Below, in pieces: positions 43,902-53,085 of a stretch of DNA of 64,000 nt; the stretch's first letter is position 1; each line of letters opens with the position of its first letter. A model generated the notes under the pieces. It saw only the letters and a list, made by a program, of their open reading frames with translations. It had not been told where the DNA came from and searched no databases. The stretch comes from Bdellovibrio bacteriovorus (GTDB lineage Bacteria > Bdellovibrionota > Bdellovibrionia > Bdellovibrionales > Bdellovibrionaceae): positions 193,555 through 257,554 of the forward strand of contig NZ_LUKF01000012.1 in NCBI RefSeq assembly GCF_001592755.1. Direction: 5' to 3'. Both the position numbers and the translations under genes were made by a program.

Positions 43902-44912
43902 ATGAAGTTCGTATCTAAAGCTCTTTGCTTCGTCGTTGCTTTTGGTGCTTTGTCGGGATGTGGAAGTGATTCTCCAGATCTTATCGGTAAAGCCATCCTT
44001 AAAAACGAAGAGTTCCAAGAAAAACCAAAAGACTTTACGGTGTTCAACCCGAAGGTCGACATCCTTTTCGTGATCGACAGTTCCGGCAGTATGTCGGAAG
44101 CCCAAGCGAACTTAAGCCGCAATGCTTATGCTTTTGCTGATGCCATTTCTAAAGTATCGATCTTGGATTATCACATTGGTGTGATCACAACAGACATGGA
44201 TGACTGCCGCAACCATTGCGGTAAGTTGGTAGGCCTTCCGACCTTCGTTGAAAAAACAACGCCGAATCTAGTGACGTCTTTGGCTCGTCGTATGGAAGTG
44301 GGAACTAACGGAAGTGCCTCTGAAGAGATGTTCGGTCCGGTTGTAGAAGCGCTTTCTCCTTCTTTAGAAGTGGGCGCGAATATGGGCTTCTATCGTCAAG
44401 ATGCGTTCTTGGCGGTGATCTTCATCACGGATGCGAAAGACCAATCTCGTTTTGCTCCTCAAGATTTCTTGCAAATTTTGACGACGAAAAAAGGGGATGC
44501 GTCTCGTGTGTTGGGTTACGGAGTTATTCGTACTTTGGCGCAAGAAAAAGTCTGCGTAGCTTCTGAAGATCTGGATGAAAAATTGGAAGTTTTCCTAGAG
44601 TCTGTGGTTAACGGTGACAAAGCTCAGAAAAATATCTTGAGTCTTTGTTCACCAGACTACGGTGTGAAACTTGCGGAGTTCGCAAAAGACATCGTTAAAA
44701 GAACGGCGGGGACAGTAAAACTAAGCCGTACTCCTGATGTGAAAACAATCAAGGTTTCTTACGGTACACAGGTGATCCCGAACAGTTTAACTGAAGGTTG
44801 GGTTTACGAGCCGTCGACAAATTCTATTCTGTTGTCAGAAGGAATCGTGTGGAATGTGCAAGGACCTGGCGTAGGTCTGACGATCGACTTTGAAGCCATT
44901 GATATGGAATAG
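43902..44912 (+). CDS. VWA-domain lipoprotein, CglB-like adhesin candidate
   Basis: 336 residues. The lipobox is LSGC with Cys20. A von Willebrand factor A domain starts at about residue 51: VDILFVIDSSGSMSEAQ holds the metal-site DxSxS (D59, S61, S63). Later IGVITTDMDD and FLAVIFITDAKDQS give the remaining metal-site and strand elements. Four Cys outside the lipobox (in DDCRNHCG, KVCVAS and SLCSPD) may form disulfides. A beta-rich domain of about 80 residues follows. In Myxococcus the VWA lipoprotein CglB is the gliding adhesin; being the last gene of a Glt-type operon makes the same role here likely. AAGGAG site. Confidence 0.83.
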   Translation: MKFVSKALCFVVAFGALSGCGSDSPDLIGKAILKNEEFQEKPKDFTVFNPKVDILFVIDSSGSMSEAQANLSRNAYAFADAISKVSILDYHIGVITTDMDDCRNHCGKLVGLPTFVEKTTPNLVTSLARRMEVGTNGSASEEMFGPVVEALSPSLEVGANMGFYRQDAFLAVIFITDAKDQSRFAPQDFLQILTTKKGDASRVLGYGVIRTLAQEKVCVASEDLDEKLEVFLESVVNGDKAQKNILSLCSPDYGVKLAEFAKDIVKRTAGTVKLSRTPDVKTIKVSYGTQVIPNSLTEGWVYEPSTNSILLSEGIVWNVQGPGVGLTIDFEAIDME

Positions 44913-44934
44913 TCGAAAATTCAAAATAGTTTAA

Positions 44935-44967
44935 GAAAAGGGCTTCGTAAGAAGCCCTTTTTTATTT
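44935..44967. terminator. Bidirectional terminator after the Agl/Glt-like operon
   Basis: AAAAGGGCTTC and GAAGCCCTTTT arms around GTAA, followed by TTTATTTT on the plus strand and TTTTCTTAAA on the minus strand. It separates convergent genes. Confidence 0.9.
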
Positions 44968-44975
44968 TCAAAATC

Positions 44976-45281
44976 TTAGTACAAATAAATCTCTGTCGGA
45001 GAAACATTGATGTCGCGGTAAACGATACCCGTAACTGTGTCGCCCTCTTTCACATTGCATGATGTGATCACGCCAAAAGAGCTGACTTCATCGATATCCA
45101 AGGGGCATTGAAAGCTCGGGTTGAGCTGCCAGTTGCCAGTCCAAGACAGTTTCACGCGGCATTGACCGTTGTTTGCTGGTTCAATAGATGCTGCTTTTGC
45201 GATCAATTGAGCTTCTAATTGGTTGCAGGCAAAGGCTGGAGTTGCTGCAAAAATTGACAAAATAATCAGAGCTTTTTTCAA
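44976..45281 (-). CDS. Small secreted cysteine-containing protein, unknown function
   Basis: 101 residues. A signal peptide ends near AFA-C. The mature protein is beta-rich with four Cys (in ACNQL, QCRVKL, FQCPLD and SCNVKEG), enough for two disulfides. I recognise no family. GGAGA lies upstream of the start. Confidence 0.65.
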   Translation of the reverse strand: MKKALIILSIFAATPAFACNQLEAQLIAKAASIEPANNGQCRVKLSWTGNWQLNPSFQCPLDIDEVSSFGVITSCNVKEGDTVTGIVYRDINVSPTEIYLY

Positions 45282-45585
45282 GGGGATCTCCTTCTTTTGT
45301 GGGGTGTCGTGGGTTTACCACAAGGTCGGCGTGATTTTCTTTAAGATTGTGTCAGGCTCGATGTCGGTTTTAAAAACGCCTAAGTCCTTCATTTATTAAG
45401 GGAATTCCTAAAGCATTTTAAACGACTTGTGATTGAGCACTGGCTCTATAACTCAACGCGAAGTCTGACTAATATATTTCATTGATATTAAGGACTTAGA
45501 AGTGTTTTATACCTTAATATAGCTAGCTCAAAATATAAGTAGTTAGCCATAGATATTACTTCGTTACTTTTCTGGAGGGAGACTT
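45282..45585. other. Intergenic region between divergent genes, upstream of ppdK
   Basis: About 300 bp, strongly AT-rich near ppdK. A possible promoter has TTGATA at 45482-45487 and TTTATA at 45506-45511, 18 bases apart. The later TATAGCTAGCTC contains a short palindrome. Nothing else is clear. Confidence 0.4.
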
Positions 45586-48300
45586 ATGCACCAGAATGTA
45601 AACACGGCTGAAAAAGCCTCTTCAACATCTACGATTCCGCAGAAGTTCGTGTACTTCTTTGCTGCCGGCGAAGCCGAGGGCAATGCGGGAATGAAAAACA
45701 TCTTGGGCGGTAAAGGGGCCAATCTTGCAGAGATGACGTCTTTGGGGATTCCTGTTCCTCCGGGCTTTACAATCTCGACAGAGATTTGCGCGCACTTCTA
45801 TGAAGCCGGCGGCAAACTTCCAGAGTGGGTTCGTCCTGCAGTGACGACAGCCATGGCGAAAGTGGAAGCGAAGATCGGTAAAAAATTTGGTGATGTGAAT
45901 AATCCACTTCTAGTCTCTGTTCGTTCAGGGGCGCGCGCCTCTATGCCAGGGATGATGGATACAATCTTGAATTTGGGATTGAATGACCAAACTGTTGAGG
46001 GCTTGGCGAAGTCTTCAAACAACCCGCGTTTTGCCTGGGACTCTTACCGCCGCTTTATCCAAATGTACTCTGACGTGGTGATGGGGATGAACTCATCTCT
46101 TCTTGAAGTGACTTTGGAAGATATGAAAGAAGACAAGCACTACAAAGCCGACACAGAGCTGACTGTTGATGATTTGAAACTTCTTGTTAAAAAATTCAAA
46201 GAGCTTGTTCATCAAATGACAGGTCAGTCTTTCCCAACAGATCCTTGGGAACAATTGTGGGGCGCGGTTTCTGCGGTTTTCCATTCTTGGAATACTCCTC
46301 GCGCGATCACTTACCGTGAACTTCACAGCATCCCGGCTTCTTGGGGAACAGCCGTGAATGTTCAATCCATGGTCTTTGGTAACATGGGGGATGACTCTGC
46401 AACGGGTGTGGCATTCACGCGCAATCCTTCAACGGGTGAAAAAGCGTTCTACGGTGAATTCTTGATCAATGCTCAAGGTGAAGACGTGGTGGCGGGGATC
46501 CGCACTCCACAACCTATCACTAAGATTGCGGCTCAAGGCTCAGGCATGAAGTCTTTGGAAGAAGCTCTTCCGCAAGCCTACAGCCAGCTTGTTGATATTT
46601 ATAAAAAACTAGAAGCTCACTATCGCGATATGCAAGATATTGAGTTCACAATCGAGCGTGGCGTTCTTTGGATGCTGCAAACTCGTAATGGAAAGCGTAC
46701 GGCGGCGGCGGCTTTGAAAATCGCTTGTGACATGATCGATGAAAAGTTGATCAATCAAGACGAAGCTTTGTTGCGCTTAGATCCAGGCGCTTTGGATCAA
46801 TTATTACATCCAACTCTAGACCCTAAAGCTCAGAAAACTCTTTTGGCGAAAGGTTTGCCAGCGTCTCCAGGAGGCGTGAACGGTCAAATTGTATTTACTT
46901 CTGAAGAAGCTGTTGAATGGAAAGAGCAAGGAAAGAAAGTCATCCTGGTTCGCGTTGAAACGTCTCCAGAAGACATCGCCGGCATGGTCGCCGCTCAAGG
47001 TATCTTCACGACTCGTGGAGGTATGACATCTCATGCAGCGGTTGTCGCTCGTGGTATGGGTAAGTGCTGTGTAGCGGGTTGTGGTGAAGTGGAAGTCGAC
47101 TACCGTACGGAAACTATGAAAGTGAAAGGCTACGTTCTTAAAAAGGGCGATGTGATCACTTTGGATGGTTCTACGGGTGAAGTTTACTTGGGCGAAGTAA
47201 AAACCATCGAGCCAAAACTTGATGGCAACTTCGAGCGCATCATGAAAATCGCTGACCAAGTTCGTAAATTGAAAGTTCGCACAAATGCAGATACTCCGAA
47301 AGACGCGCAGACGGCTCGTAACTTCGGTGCCGAAGGTATCGGTCTTTGCCGTACAGAGCATATGTTCTTCGGTGCAGATCGTATCGATGCGGTTCGTGAA
47401 ATGATTATCGCGGATAATAAATCAGACCGTGAAAAAGCCTTGGTTAAACTTTTGCCAATGCAACGTGATGACTTCTATCAGTTGTTTAAGATCATGGACG
47501 GCTTGCCAGTGACGATCCGTTTGTTGGATCCACCTCTTCATGAGTTCGTGCCTCACACGGATGAAGAAACCAAAGAGTTGGCAAAACGCCTGGGCACGGA
47601 CTATGAACGTCTTCGCGCGAAAGTAAAATCTTTGCACGAGTTCAATCCGATGCTAGGTCATCGTGGTTGCCGCTTGGCGATCACGTTCCCAGAGATCTAC
47701 CAAATGCAAGTGCGCGCGATTGCGGAAGCGGCTTGTATGTTGATTGGTGAAGGTAAAAAACTAGTTCCTGAAATCATGATCCCATTGGTGGCGACAGATA
47801 AGGAATTAGACATCCTTCGCGTTTCCGCGGTTAACGAAGTGAAGAAAGTGCAGCAAGAAAAAGGCATCAAGTTCGATTTCCAAGTGGGAACCATGATCGA
47901 GCTTCCTCGTGCCGCTATTACAGCGGATGCGATTGCTGAATACGCGGACTTCTTCAGTTTCGGTACGAATGACTTAACTCAAACGACATTGGGTCTTTCT
48001 CGTGATGATTCAGGTCGCTTCTTAGGTTCGTATGTTTCTTCAGGCATCTTGCCTAAAGATCCATTCATGTCTATCGATCAAACGGGCGTAGGTTCGTTGG
48101 TGAAGATGGGAACAGAGTTAGGCCGTCGTACGAAGCCAGACCTCAAAGTCGGCGTGTGCGGTGAGCACGGTGGTGATCCAGAATCTATCGAGTTCTTCCA
48201 CAAGGTCGGACTTGATTACGTATCCTGCTCTCCATTCCGTGTGCCTATCGCTCGCTTAGCGGCAGCCCGCGCGGCCCTTCTAGGCAAGAAACTTCACTAG
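45586..48300 (+). CDS. ppdK: Pyruvate, phosphate dikinase
   Basis: 904 residues. PPDK interconverts pyruvate, ATP and phosphate with phosphoenolpyruvate, AMP and pyrophosphate. The nucleotide-binding domain starts with LGGKGANLAEMTSLGIPVPPGFTIST. The swivelling phosphohistidine domain has the catalytic His in GGMTSHAAVVARGMG (H483). The PEP/pyruvate TIM barrel ends with the catalytic Cys in VGVCGEHGGDP (C858). This could serve gluconeogenesis from amino acids, a likely carbon source for a predator. GGAGGGAG precedes the ATG. Confidence 0.97.
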   Translation: MHQNVNTAEKASSTSTIPQKFVYFFAAGEAEGNAGMKNILGGKGANLAEMTSLGIPVPPGFTISTEICAHFYEAGGKLPEWVRPAVTTAMAKVEAKIGKKFGDVNNPLLVSVRSGARASMPGMMDTILNLGLNDQTVEGLAKSSNNPRFAWDSYRRFIQMYSDVVMGMNSSLLEVTLEDMKEDKHYKADTELTVDDLKLLVKKFKELVHQMTGQSFPTDPWEQLWGAVSAVFHSWNTPRAITYRELHSIPASWGTAVNVQSMVFGNMGDDSATGVAFTRNPSTGEKAFYGEFLINAQGEDVVAGIRTPQPITKIAAQGSGMKSLEEALPQAYSQLVDIYKKLEAHYRDMQDIEFTIERGVLWMLQTRNGKRTAAAALKIACDMIDEKLINQDEALLRLDPGALDQLLHPTLDPKAQKTLLAKGLPASPGGVNGQIVFTSEEAVEWKEQGKKVILVRVETSPEDIAGMVAAQGIFTTRGGMTSHAAVVARGMGKCCVAGCGEVEVDYRTETMKVKGYVLKKGDVITLDGSTGEVYLGEVKTIEPKLDGNFERIMKIADQVRKLKVRTNADTPKDAQTARNFGAEGIGLCRTEHMFFGADRIDAVREMIIADNKSDREKALVKLLPMQRDDFYQLFKIMDGLPVTIRLLDPPLHEFVPHTDEETKELAKRLGTDYERLRAKVKSLHEFNPMLGHRGCRLAITFPEIYQMQVRAIAEAACMLIGEGKKLVPEIMIPLVATDKELDILRVSAVNEVKKVQQEKGIKFDFQVGTMIELPRAAITADAIAEYADFFSFGTNDLTQTTLGLSRDDSGRFLGSYVSSGILPKDPFMSIDQTGVGSLVKMGTELGRRTKPDLKVGVCGEHGGDPESIEFFHKVGLDYVSCSPFRVPIARLAAARAALLGKKLH

Positions 48301-48630
48301 TGCCTGCTTCTTTTTTGGGTCTACGCTGCAGCATTGTGCGGGACCCTTAAGAAGTACGGAATGTTTTATTCATATAAAAAGCCGCTTTCAAAGAGCGGCT
48401 TTTTTATTTCTTTTCACTGCGAAACATACTGTCCCACTCTGAGACGACTGTTCCGTCAGTGACACTTTAGGGGATGCCCATTGTCGGCACTGTCAAAGCT
48501 GCAGACAGATTTCGCGTGTCTCACATTGATTCCACACTTAGTTAAGCCCATAGAATCAGGCGAGAAGTCGCCGTGCCAGCCTTCTTGGCAGACCCCTTGC
48601 TCTTACCTTAGTCATCAAGGAAAAAAATAT
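48301..48630. other. Intergenic region between ppdK and the repeat lipoprotein
   Basis: Holds the ppdK terminator and then about 220 bp with no gene or clear promoter. An in-frame extension of the next gene (from 48481) reaches into it but precedes the signal peptide and lacks a ribosome site. Confidence 0.5.
48374..48410 (+). terminator. Terminator of ppdK
   Basis: AAAAAGCCGCT and AGCGGCTTTTTT arms around TTCAAAG, followed by ATTTCTTTT, about 75 bases past the stop. Confidence 0.87.
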
Positions 48631-49152
48631 ATGAAAACAAACAATATCTTTTCGAAAATTTTTAAAGCCCTGGCTCTTGTTTCTTTGTCAGTGTTCCTAG
48701 TGAACTGTAGCAAGGACAACAAAAGCTCTACGACAAACACTGGTTACGTTATGCAAAACGGTATTTGCTATCAAAACGTAAACGGACAGCTGATTCAGCA
48801 AGCAAATACTTCTCTTTGCTATAACAGCGGAAGCGGCTACGTGATGCAGAATGGTCTTTGCTATCAAAACATCAATGGACAGTTGATTCAGCAAGCAAAT
48901 ACGTCTCTGTGCTACACAAACACAGGCAGCTACGTTTACCAAAACGGCATGTGTTACCAATACGTGAACGGACAATACATCCAGCAAGCCAACACGTCGC
49001 TTTGCTCGGGCTACAACACAGGTGGTTACACATCTCAAGTTTGTAGCGGTTACCATACTGATGGTTACCAATGGGTGAACTGCGGTGTTCAATTTAACTG
49101 CTCTGGTTACACTTTGATGAACCAGTCTGGTCAAATCACTCGCTGCCAATAG
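48631..49152 (+). CDS. Lipoprotein with three tandem Cys-containing repeats
   Basis: 173 residues from the ATG at 48631, chosen because AAGGAAA lies upstream and the signal peptide starts here. The lipobox is LVNC. The mature part has three near-identical units of 31-33 residues, each with the pattern GYVMQNGxCYQNxNGQLIQ followed by QANTSLCY, so two Cys per unit. A Cys-rich tail (SQVCSGYH, VNCGVQFNC and TRCQ) follows. The composition (Asn, Gln, Tyr, Gly, Cys; few charges) suggests an extended, disulfide-linked surface protein. I recognise no family. The DNA of the repeats is also similar, so unit number may change. Confidence 0.8.
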   Translation: MKTNNIFSKIFKALALVSLSVFLVNCSKDNKSSTTNTGYVMQNGICYQNVNGQLIQQANTSLCYNSGSGYVMQNGLCYQNINGQLIQQANTSLCYTNTGSYVYQNGMCYQYVNGQYIQQANTSLCSGYNTGGYTSQVCSGYHTDGYQWVNCGVQFNCSGYTLMNQSGQITRCQ

Positions 49153-49404
49153 ATCCTTGAACTTCCGAAAAGATATGCGGCGCACCACTCATGGTGCGCC
49201 ATTGTCTGTTTTGATATGCGTAAGAGCTAAGCAGATCTGATCCCCGAAGATATTGCGACGCGAAAAATACGCTCCCAACTCTGCCTAAGTTTTCAGCTTC
49301 CCTTCCTGTTTTGTAAGCCTGTTGTTGACATAGTTTCTAACTCTCGCGAGATTGAAATGGTCTTTGGTCTAGCTAGACCAAGGGCGGTATGAGGGGAATG
49401 TTTC

Positions 49405-52400
49405 GTGAGAATCAAAAAAATTGAACTGATTGGTTTTAAGTCATTTAAAGATCGCACCGTCATTCACTTTGATGCTGGTATCACTGGTATCGTAGGTCCG
49501 AATGGTTGCGGTAAATCCAATATCGTCGACGCCCTCATGTGGGTTATGGGTGAAATGTCTGCGAAAGATCTTCGCGGATCGCAAATGACTGACGTTATCT
49601 TCGGTGGTGCCGAAGGTTATGCGCCACTAGGTATGTGTGAAGTGTCTTTGACGCTTGAAAACGATGGTGGCGCTTTCCCAGCAAAATATATCAAACACAC
49701 TGAGATCATGGTGACTCGTCGTCTTCACAGAAATGGTGAAGGGGAGTACTTCATCAATAAAGAACCAGCACGTTTGAAAGACGTGCAAGAGATCTTTATG
49801 GATACGGGTGCGGGTTCTAAAGGTTTCTCTATCATCGCTCAAGGTATGATCGGTAAGATCATCACGGCGAAACCTGAAGACCGTCGTATGCTTATCGAAG
49901 AAGCGGCCGGTATTACGAAGTTCAAAGCTCGTAAGAAAGAATCTCAACGTAAACTTCAGGCGACAGACCAAAACTTGGTACGCTTGCAAGACATCATCGG
50001 CGAGTTGAAACGTCAGATCGATTCTTTGCAAAGACAAGCCCAACGTGCTGAGCGCTATCGCAACATCAAGAACCAAATCGAGGATTTGGATCTTTGGTTG
50101 TCTTCAGCTCAATACATCGAGCTAAAGCGTGCGGCAGATGAAGCTCAAGCGATTTTCAATGAAGCGCAAAGCATGGAAGTGGAAGGCGAAACAAACCTTT
50201 CGACTCTTCAAGGTCAGTTGGAAGTTCTAAAATTGCAAATTCTTGAAAAAGAAAAAGCAGTGGAAGAACAACAAAACGAATTCTACGCAAAACAATCGTC
50301 TGTTCAGAAAAAAGAGATGGAGATCCAAGAGCTTCGTTTCGAAATCGAACAGGCTCGCCGTAACGAACAAATGACCGGCACGATCTTGCAAGAACAGCAA
50401 GCTCGTCAAGAGCTTTTGGCTCGCGATAAAGCGCAACTTGAAGCGCAAGTGGCCGAACTTAAAGAAGAGTCGGAGTCTTTGACGGCCGCCTTCACTGAAA
50501 AAAACGACATCTACCAAAACTTCAACTCTCGCATTGCGGAAGTGGATGAAGAGTTGACGACGAAACGTCGCGAGTTGTTCGCGGTAGGGCAGTCCGAATC
50601 TTCTTTGGATGCGCGCGTGAACTCTTTGTCAGCACAAATCGCTGATTTGACAGAGCGCCAAGATAACGAACAACAAGTCGTGAACGAACTTCGCGAAAAA
50701 CAAGTTGAGTTCGAAGCTCGTCGTAAAAAAGTATTCGGTGAACTTGAAAAAGAACGCCAAATGCAATTGGACTTGGCTTCTGACGTAGACTCATTTGAAG
50801 CAAACAAAAAGATCCTGACAGAATCTGTCGCCGAGAAAAAAGCCGAAGTTGAATCTTTCAAAGATTCTTTGAATGAAGTGGCTTCTCGTTTGTACGGTCT
50901 AGAGAACTTGCAAAACAACTTCGAGGGTTTCCAAGAAGGTGTGAAGCAAGTCATGCTATGGCAGAAAACTCGCACTCAAGAGATGATGGCCGATGGTTCT
51001 GTAGTGACTCACTTCCAACCGGTTTCTGAGGTTGTCGAAGTTCCTGCAGAATACGAAGTGGCGATGGAAGCGGCATTGGGTTCACGCCTGCAAATGCTTC
51101 TTTCTTCAGATGCGAATATCGCAGTAGACGCAGTGACACATCTTAAAGAACAAAAATCAGGTCGTTCTAGCTTCCTATCAGCTAGCGACAAAGGTTTGAC
51201 GTTCAACCGTTCTGAAGCCCCTGTAGGTGAAGACGGTGTTCAAGCCATCCTTAAAGATGTTGTTCAAGCCGCTGATAAATTTAAAAACACAGTGACTTAT
51301 ATGTTGGACGGAGTCGCGATTGTTGACTCTATCCGCACGGCTTTGAATCTTCGTGCAAAATACGAAGGCTGGACATTCGTGACTCTTGACGGGGACACGT
51401 TGACAGCGGACGGAGTTTTGACGGGTGGTTCCTCTGAATCAGCGGATTCAGGTGTTTTGAAGCGCCGTCGTGAAATCAAAGAATTGTCAGAGAAAAAAGA
51501 CGAATTCGCCGGCAAGTTGCAATTGGCTCAGATGGTTTTGAAAAAGACGGAAGAGCAATTGGCCAATGTCTTGAATGATTTCGAAGGTGCGCAAAAACGT
51601 AAGATCGATCAAGAGATCAAAGTTACAGAACTAAGAAAAGACCTTGAGCGCGCTGAAAACGAATTGGTGAACGCCCAAACGGCGGTAGAACGCCAAGAAC
51701 GCGAACTTAAGAAAATCACAGAGCAAGTGGAACTTCAGGAGCAAAAACTTGAAGAATTGAACGAAGCTTTGCTGGAGGCTCGCGAAAAGAAAGTTCTTCT
51801 TGAAGGCGAAGTGGAGTCTTTGAATACAGAGTTGAACTCAACTCGTACGGGCTTTGACGGCTTGCAAGCAGAAGTGACAGATCTTCAAGTGAAGTCCGCT
51901 TCTAAAACGCAAGAATACACAGGCGTTCTAAGACAGCTTGAAATGGTTTCTAAATCATTGAGCGATTTGGATACACAACTAGCTCGTATGAGCGAAGAGG
52001 CTGAAGGTTACAACTCTCAGATGACTGAGAGCCAAGTGACTTTGGAAGAAAAGAAGATCGAATTTGAACGTCTTTTGACGGAAGTAGAGACTTTGAAACT
52101 TCAAGTGTCTCGTACAAAAGACGAATACGAAGTGATGTCTGAATCTGCACGCACCATCGAAGAAGAAGCAATGTCTTCTCAACGTGCGCGTAACGAAAGA
52201 CAGCACAAAATGAACGACTCTCAACTAAAACTTGAGCAGGCGAAGATGAAAGAGCAGTACCTCATTGATTCTATCCGTGAGCGCTACATGCTAAATCTTC
52301 CCGACGTTATTGAAAAATACGCAGATCGTGAAGGCGACTTCTCAACAGCGGATGCGGAATTGAAAGAACTTCGTGAAAAACTTGCTAAGATCGGTGAAGT

Positions 52401-52992
52401 CAATCTTTCAGCGATTGAAGAGTACGAAGAGACAGCTCAACGTTACGAGTTCTTGACGAAACAACACGCCGATTTGACCGAAGCTAAAGAACAGCTTCGT
52501 AAAGTGATCGATCGTATCAACAGAATCTGCTCGAAACGTTTCAAAGAGACGTTTGACCTTGTGAACGACAGATTCACTCGCGTATTCCCAGTGCTTTTCG
52601 GCGGTGGGGAAGCGAAGTTGGAATTGATCGAAAATGAAGAAAAAGGCGAAATGGGTATCGAGATCATCGCGCGTCCTCCGGGCAAAAAGATGCAAAACGT
52701 GTCTTTGATGTCGGGTGGAGAGAAAGCTTTGACAGCGGTAGCGCTGGTCTTCTCGATCTTCCTAGTGAAACCTTCTCCATACTGTTTGCTGGATGAGGTT
52801 GACGCTCCACTTGATGATGCGAACGTATTCCGTTTCAACGACCTTGTTCGTGAGATGGCAAAACGCTCTCAAATCATCGTAGTTACGCATAATAAACACA
52901 CGATGGAAGTGGCTAAGAAACTTTACGGTGTGACGATGCAAGAGCGCGGTGTTTCGACAATGGTTTCTGTTTCTTTGCAGGACATCCACTAG
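49405..52992 (+). CDS. smc: Chromosome segregation protein SMC
   Basis: 1195 residues, full length. The N-terminal ATPase half has Walker A GPNGCGKSN (31-39). Two long coiled coils (about 170-500 and 680-1020) flank the hinge (about 510-660, with VEVPAEYEVAMEAALGSRLQ and DGDTLTADGVLTGG). The C-terminal half has the signature LMSGGEKALTAVAL and Walker B YCLLDEVDAPLDDAN. SMC organises and separates chromosomes; in a predator that divides by septating a long filament this is needed for many copies at once. Kleisin partner genes are not adjacent. GTG start at 49405 with GAGGGG upstream. Confidence 0.97.
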   Translation: MRIKKIELIGFKSFKDRTVIHFDAGITGIVGPNGCGKSNIVDALMWVMGEMSAKDLRGSQMTDVIFGGAEGYAPLGMCEVSLTLENDGGAFPAKYIKHTEIMVTRRLHRNGEGEYFINKEPARLKDVQEIFMDTGAGSKGFSIIAQGMIGKIITAKPEDRRMLIEEAAGITKFKARKKESQRKLQATDQNLVRLQDIIGELKRQIDSLQRQAQRAERYRNIKNQIEDLDLWLSSAQYIELKRAADEAQAIFNEAQSMEVEGETNLSTLQGQLEVLKLQILEKEKAVEEQQNEFYAKQSSVQKKEMEIQELRFEIEQARRNEQMTGTILQEQQARQELLARDKAQLEAQVAELKEESESLTAAFTEKNDIYQNFNSRIAEVDEELTTKRRELFAVGQSESSLDARVNSLSAQIADLTERQDNEQQVVNELREKQVEFEARRKKVFGELEKERQMQLDLASDVDSFEANKKILTESVAEKKAEVESFKDSLNEVASRLYGLENLQNNFEGFQEGVKQVMLWQKTRTQEMMADGSVVTHFQPVSEVVEVPAEYEVAMEAALGSRLQMLLSSDANIAVDAVTHLKEQKSGRSSFLSASDKGLTFNRSEAPVGEDGVQAILKDVVQAADKFKNTVTYMLDGVAIVDSIRTALNLRAKYEGWTFVTLDGDTLTADGVLTGGSSESADSGVLKRRREIKELSEKKDEFAGKLQLAQMVLKKTEEQLANVLNDFEGAQKRKIDQEIKVTELRKDLERAENELVNAQTAVERQERELKKITEQVELQEQKLEELNEALLEAREKKVLLEGEVESLNTELNSTRTGFDGLQAEVTDLQVKSASKTQEYTGVLRQLEMVSKSLSDLDTQLARMSEEAEGYNSQMTESQVTLEEKKIEFERLLTEVETLKLQVSRTKDEYEVMSESARTIEEEAMSSQRARNERQHKMNDSQLKLEQAKMKEQYLIDSIRERYMLNLPDVIEKYADREGDFSTADAELKELREKLAKIGEVNLSAIEEYEETAQRYEFLTKQHADLTEAKEQLRKVIDRINRICSKRFKETFDLVNDRFTRVFPVLFGGGEAKLELIENEEKGEMGIEIIARPPGKKMQNVSLMSGGEKALTAVALVFSIFLVKPSPYCLLDEVDAPLDDANVFRFNDLVREMAKRSQIIVVTHNKHTMEVAKKLYGVTMQERGVSTMVSVSLQDIH

Positions 52993-53020
52993 TTCGAAAA
53001 ACAAAATCAGATCAAAAAAG

Positions 53021-53054
53021 AAAACCCCAAAGGAAACTTTGGGGTTTTTTATTT
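53021..53054. terminator. Bidirectional terminator between smc and dbpA
   Basis: AAACCCCAAAG and CTTTGGGGTTT arms around GAAA, T-rich on the plus strand and TTTTCTTTTTTGAT on the minus strand. Confidence 0.88.
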
Positions 53055-53085
53055 TCATATTCAGGCCAAGATCGCAGTGGGACGA

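Noticed and set aside
48481..48630. 50-codon upstream extension of the repeat lipoprotein
   Set aside because: It would bury the lipobox signal peptide inside the protein. The ATG at 48631 has the ribosome site.
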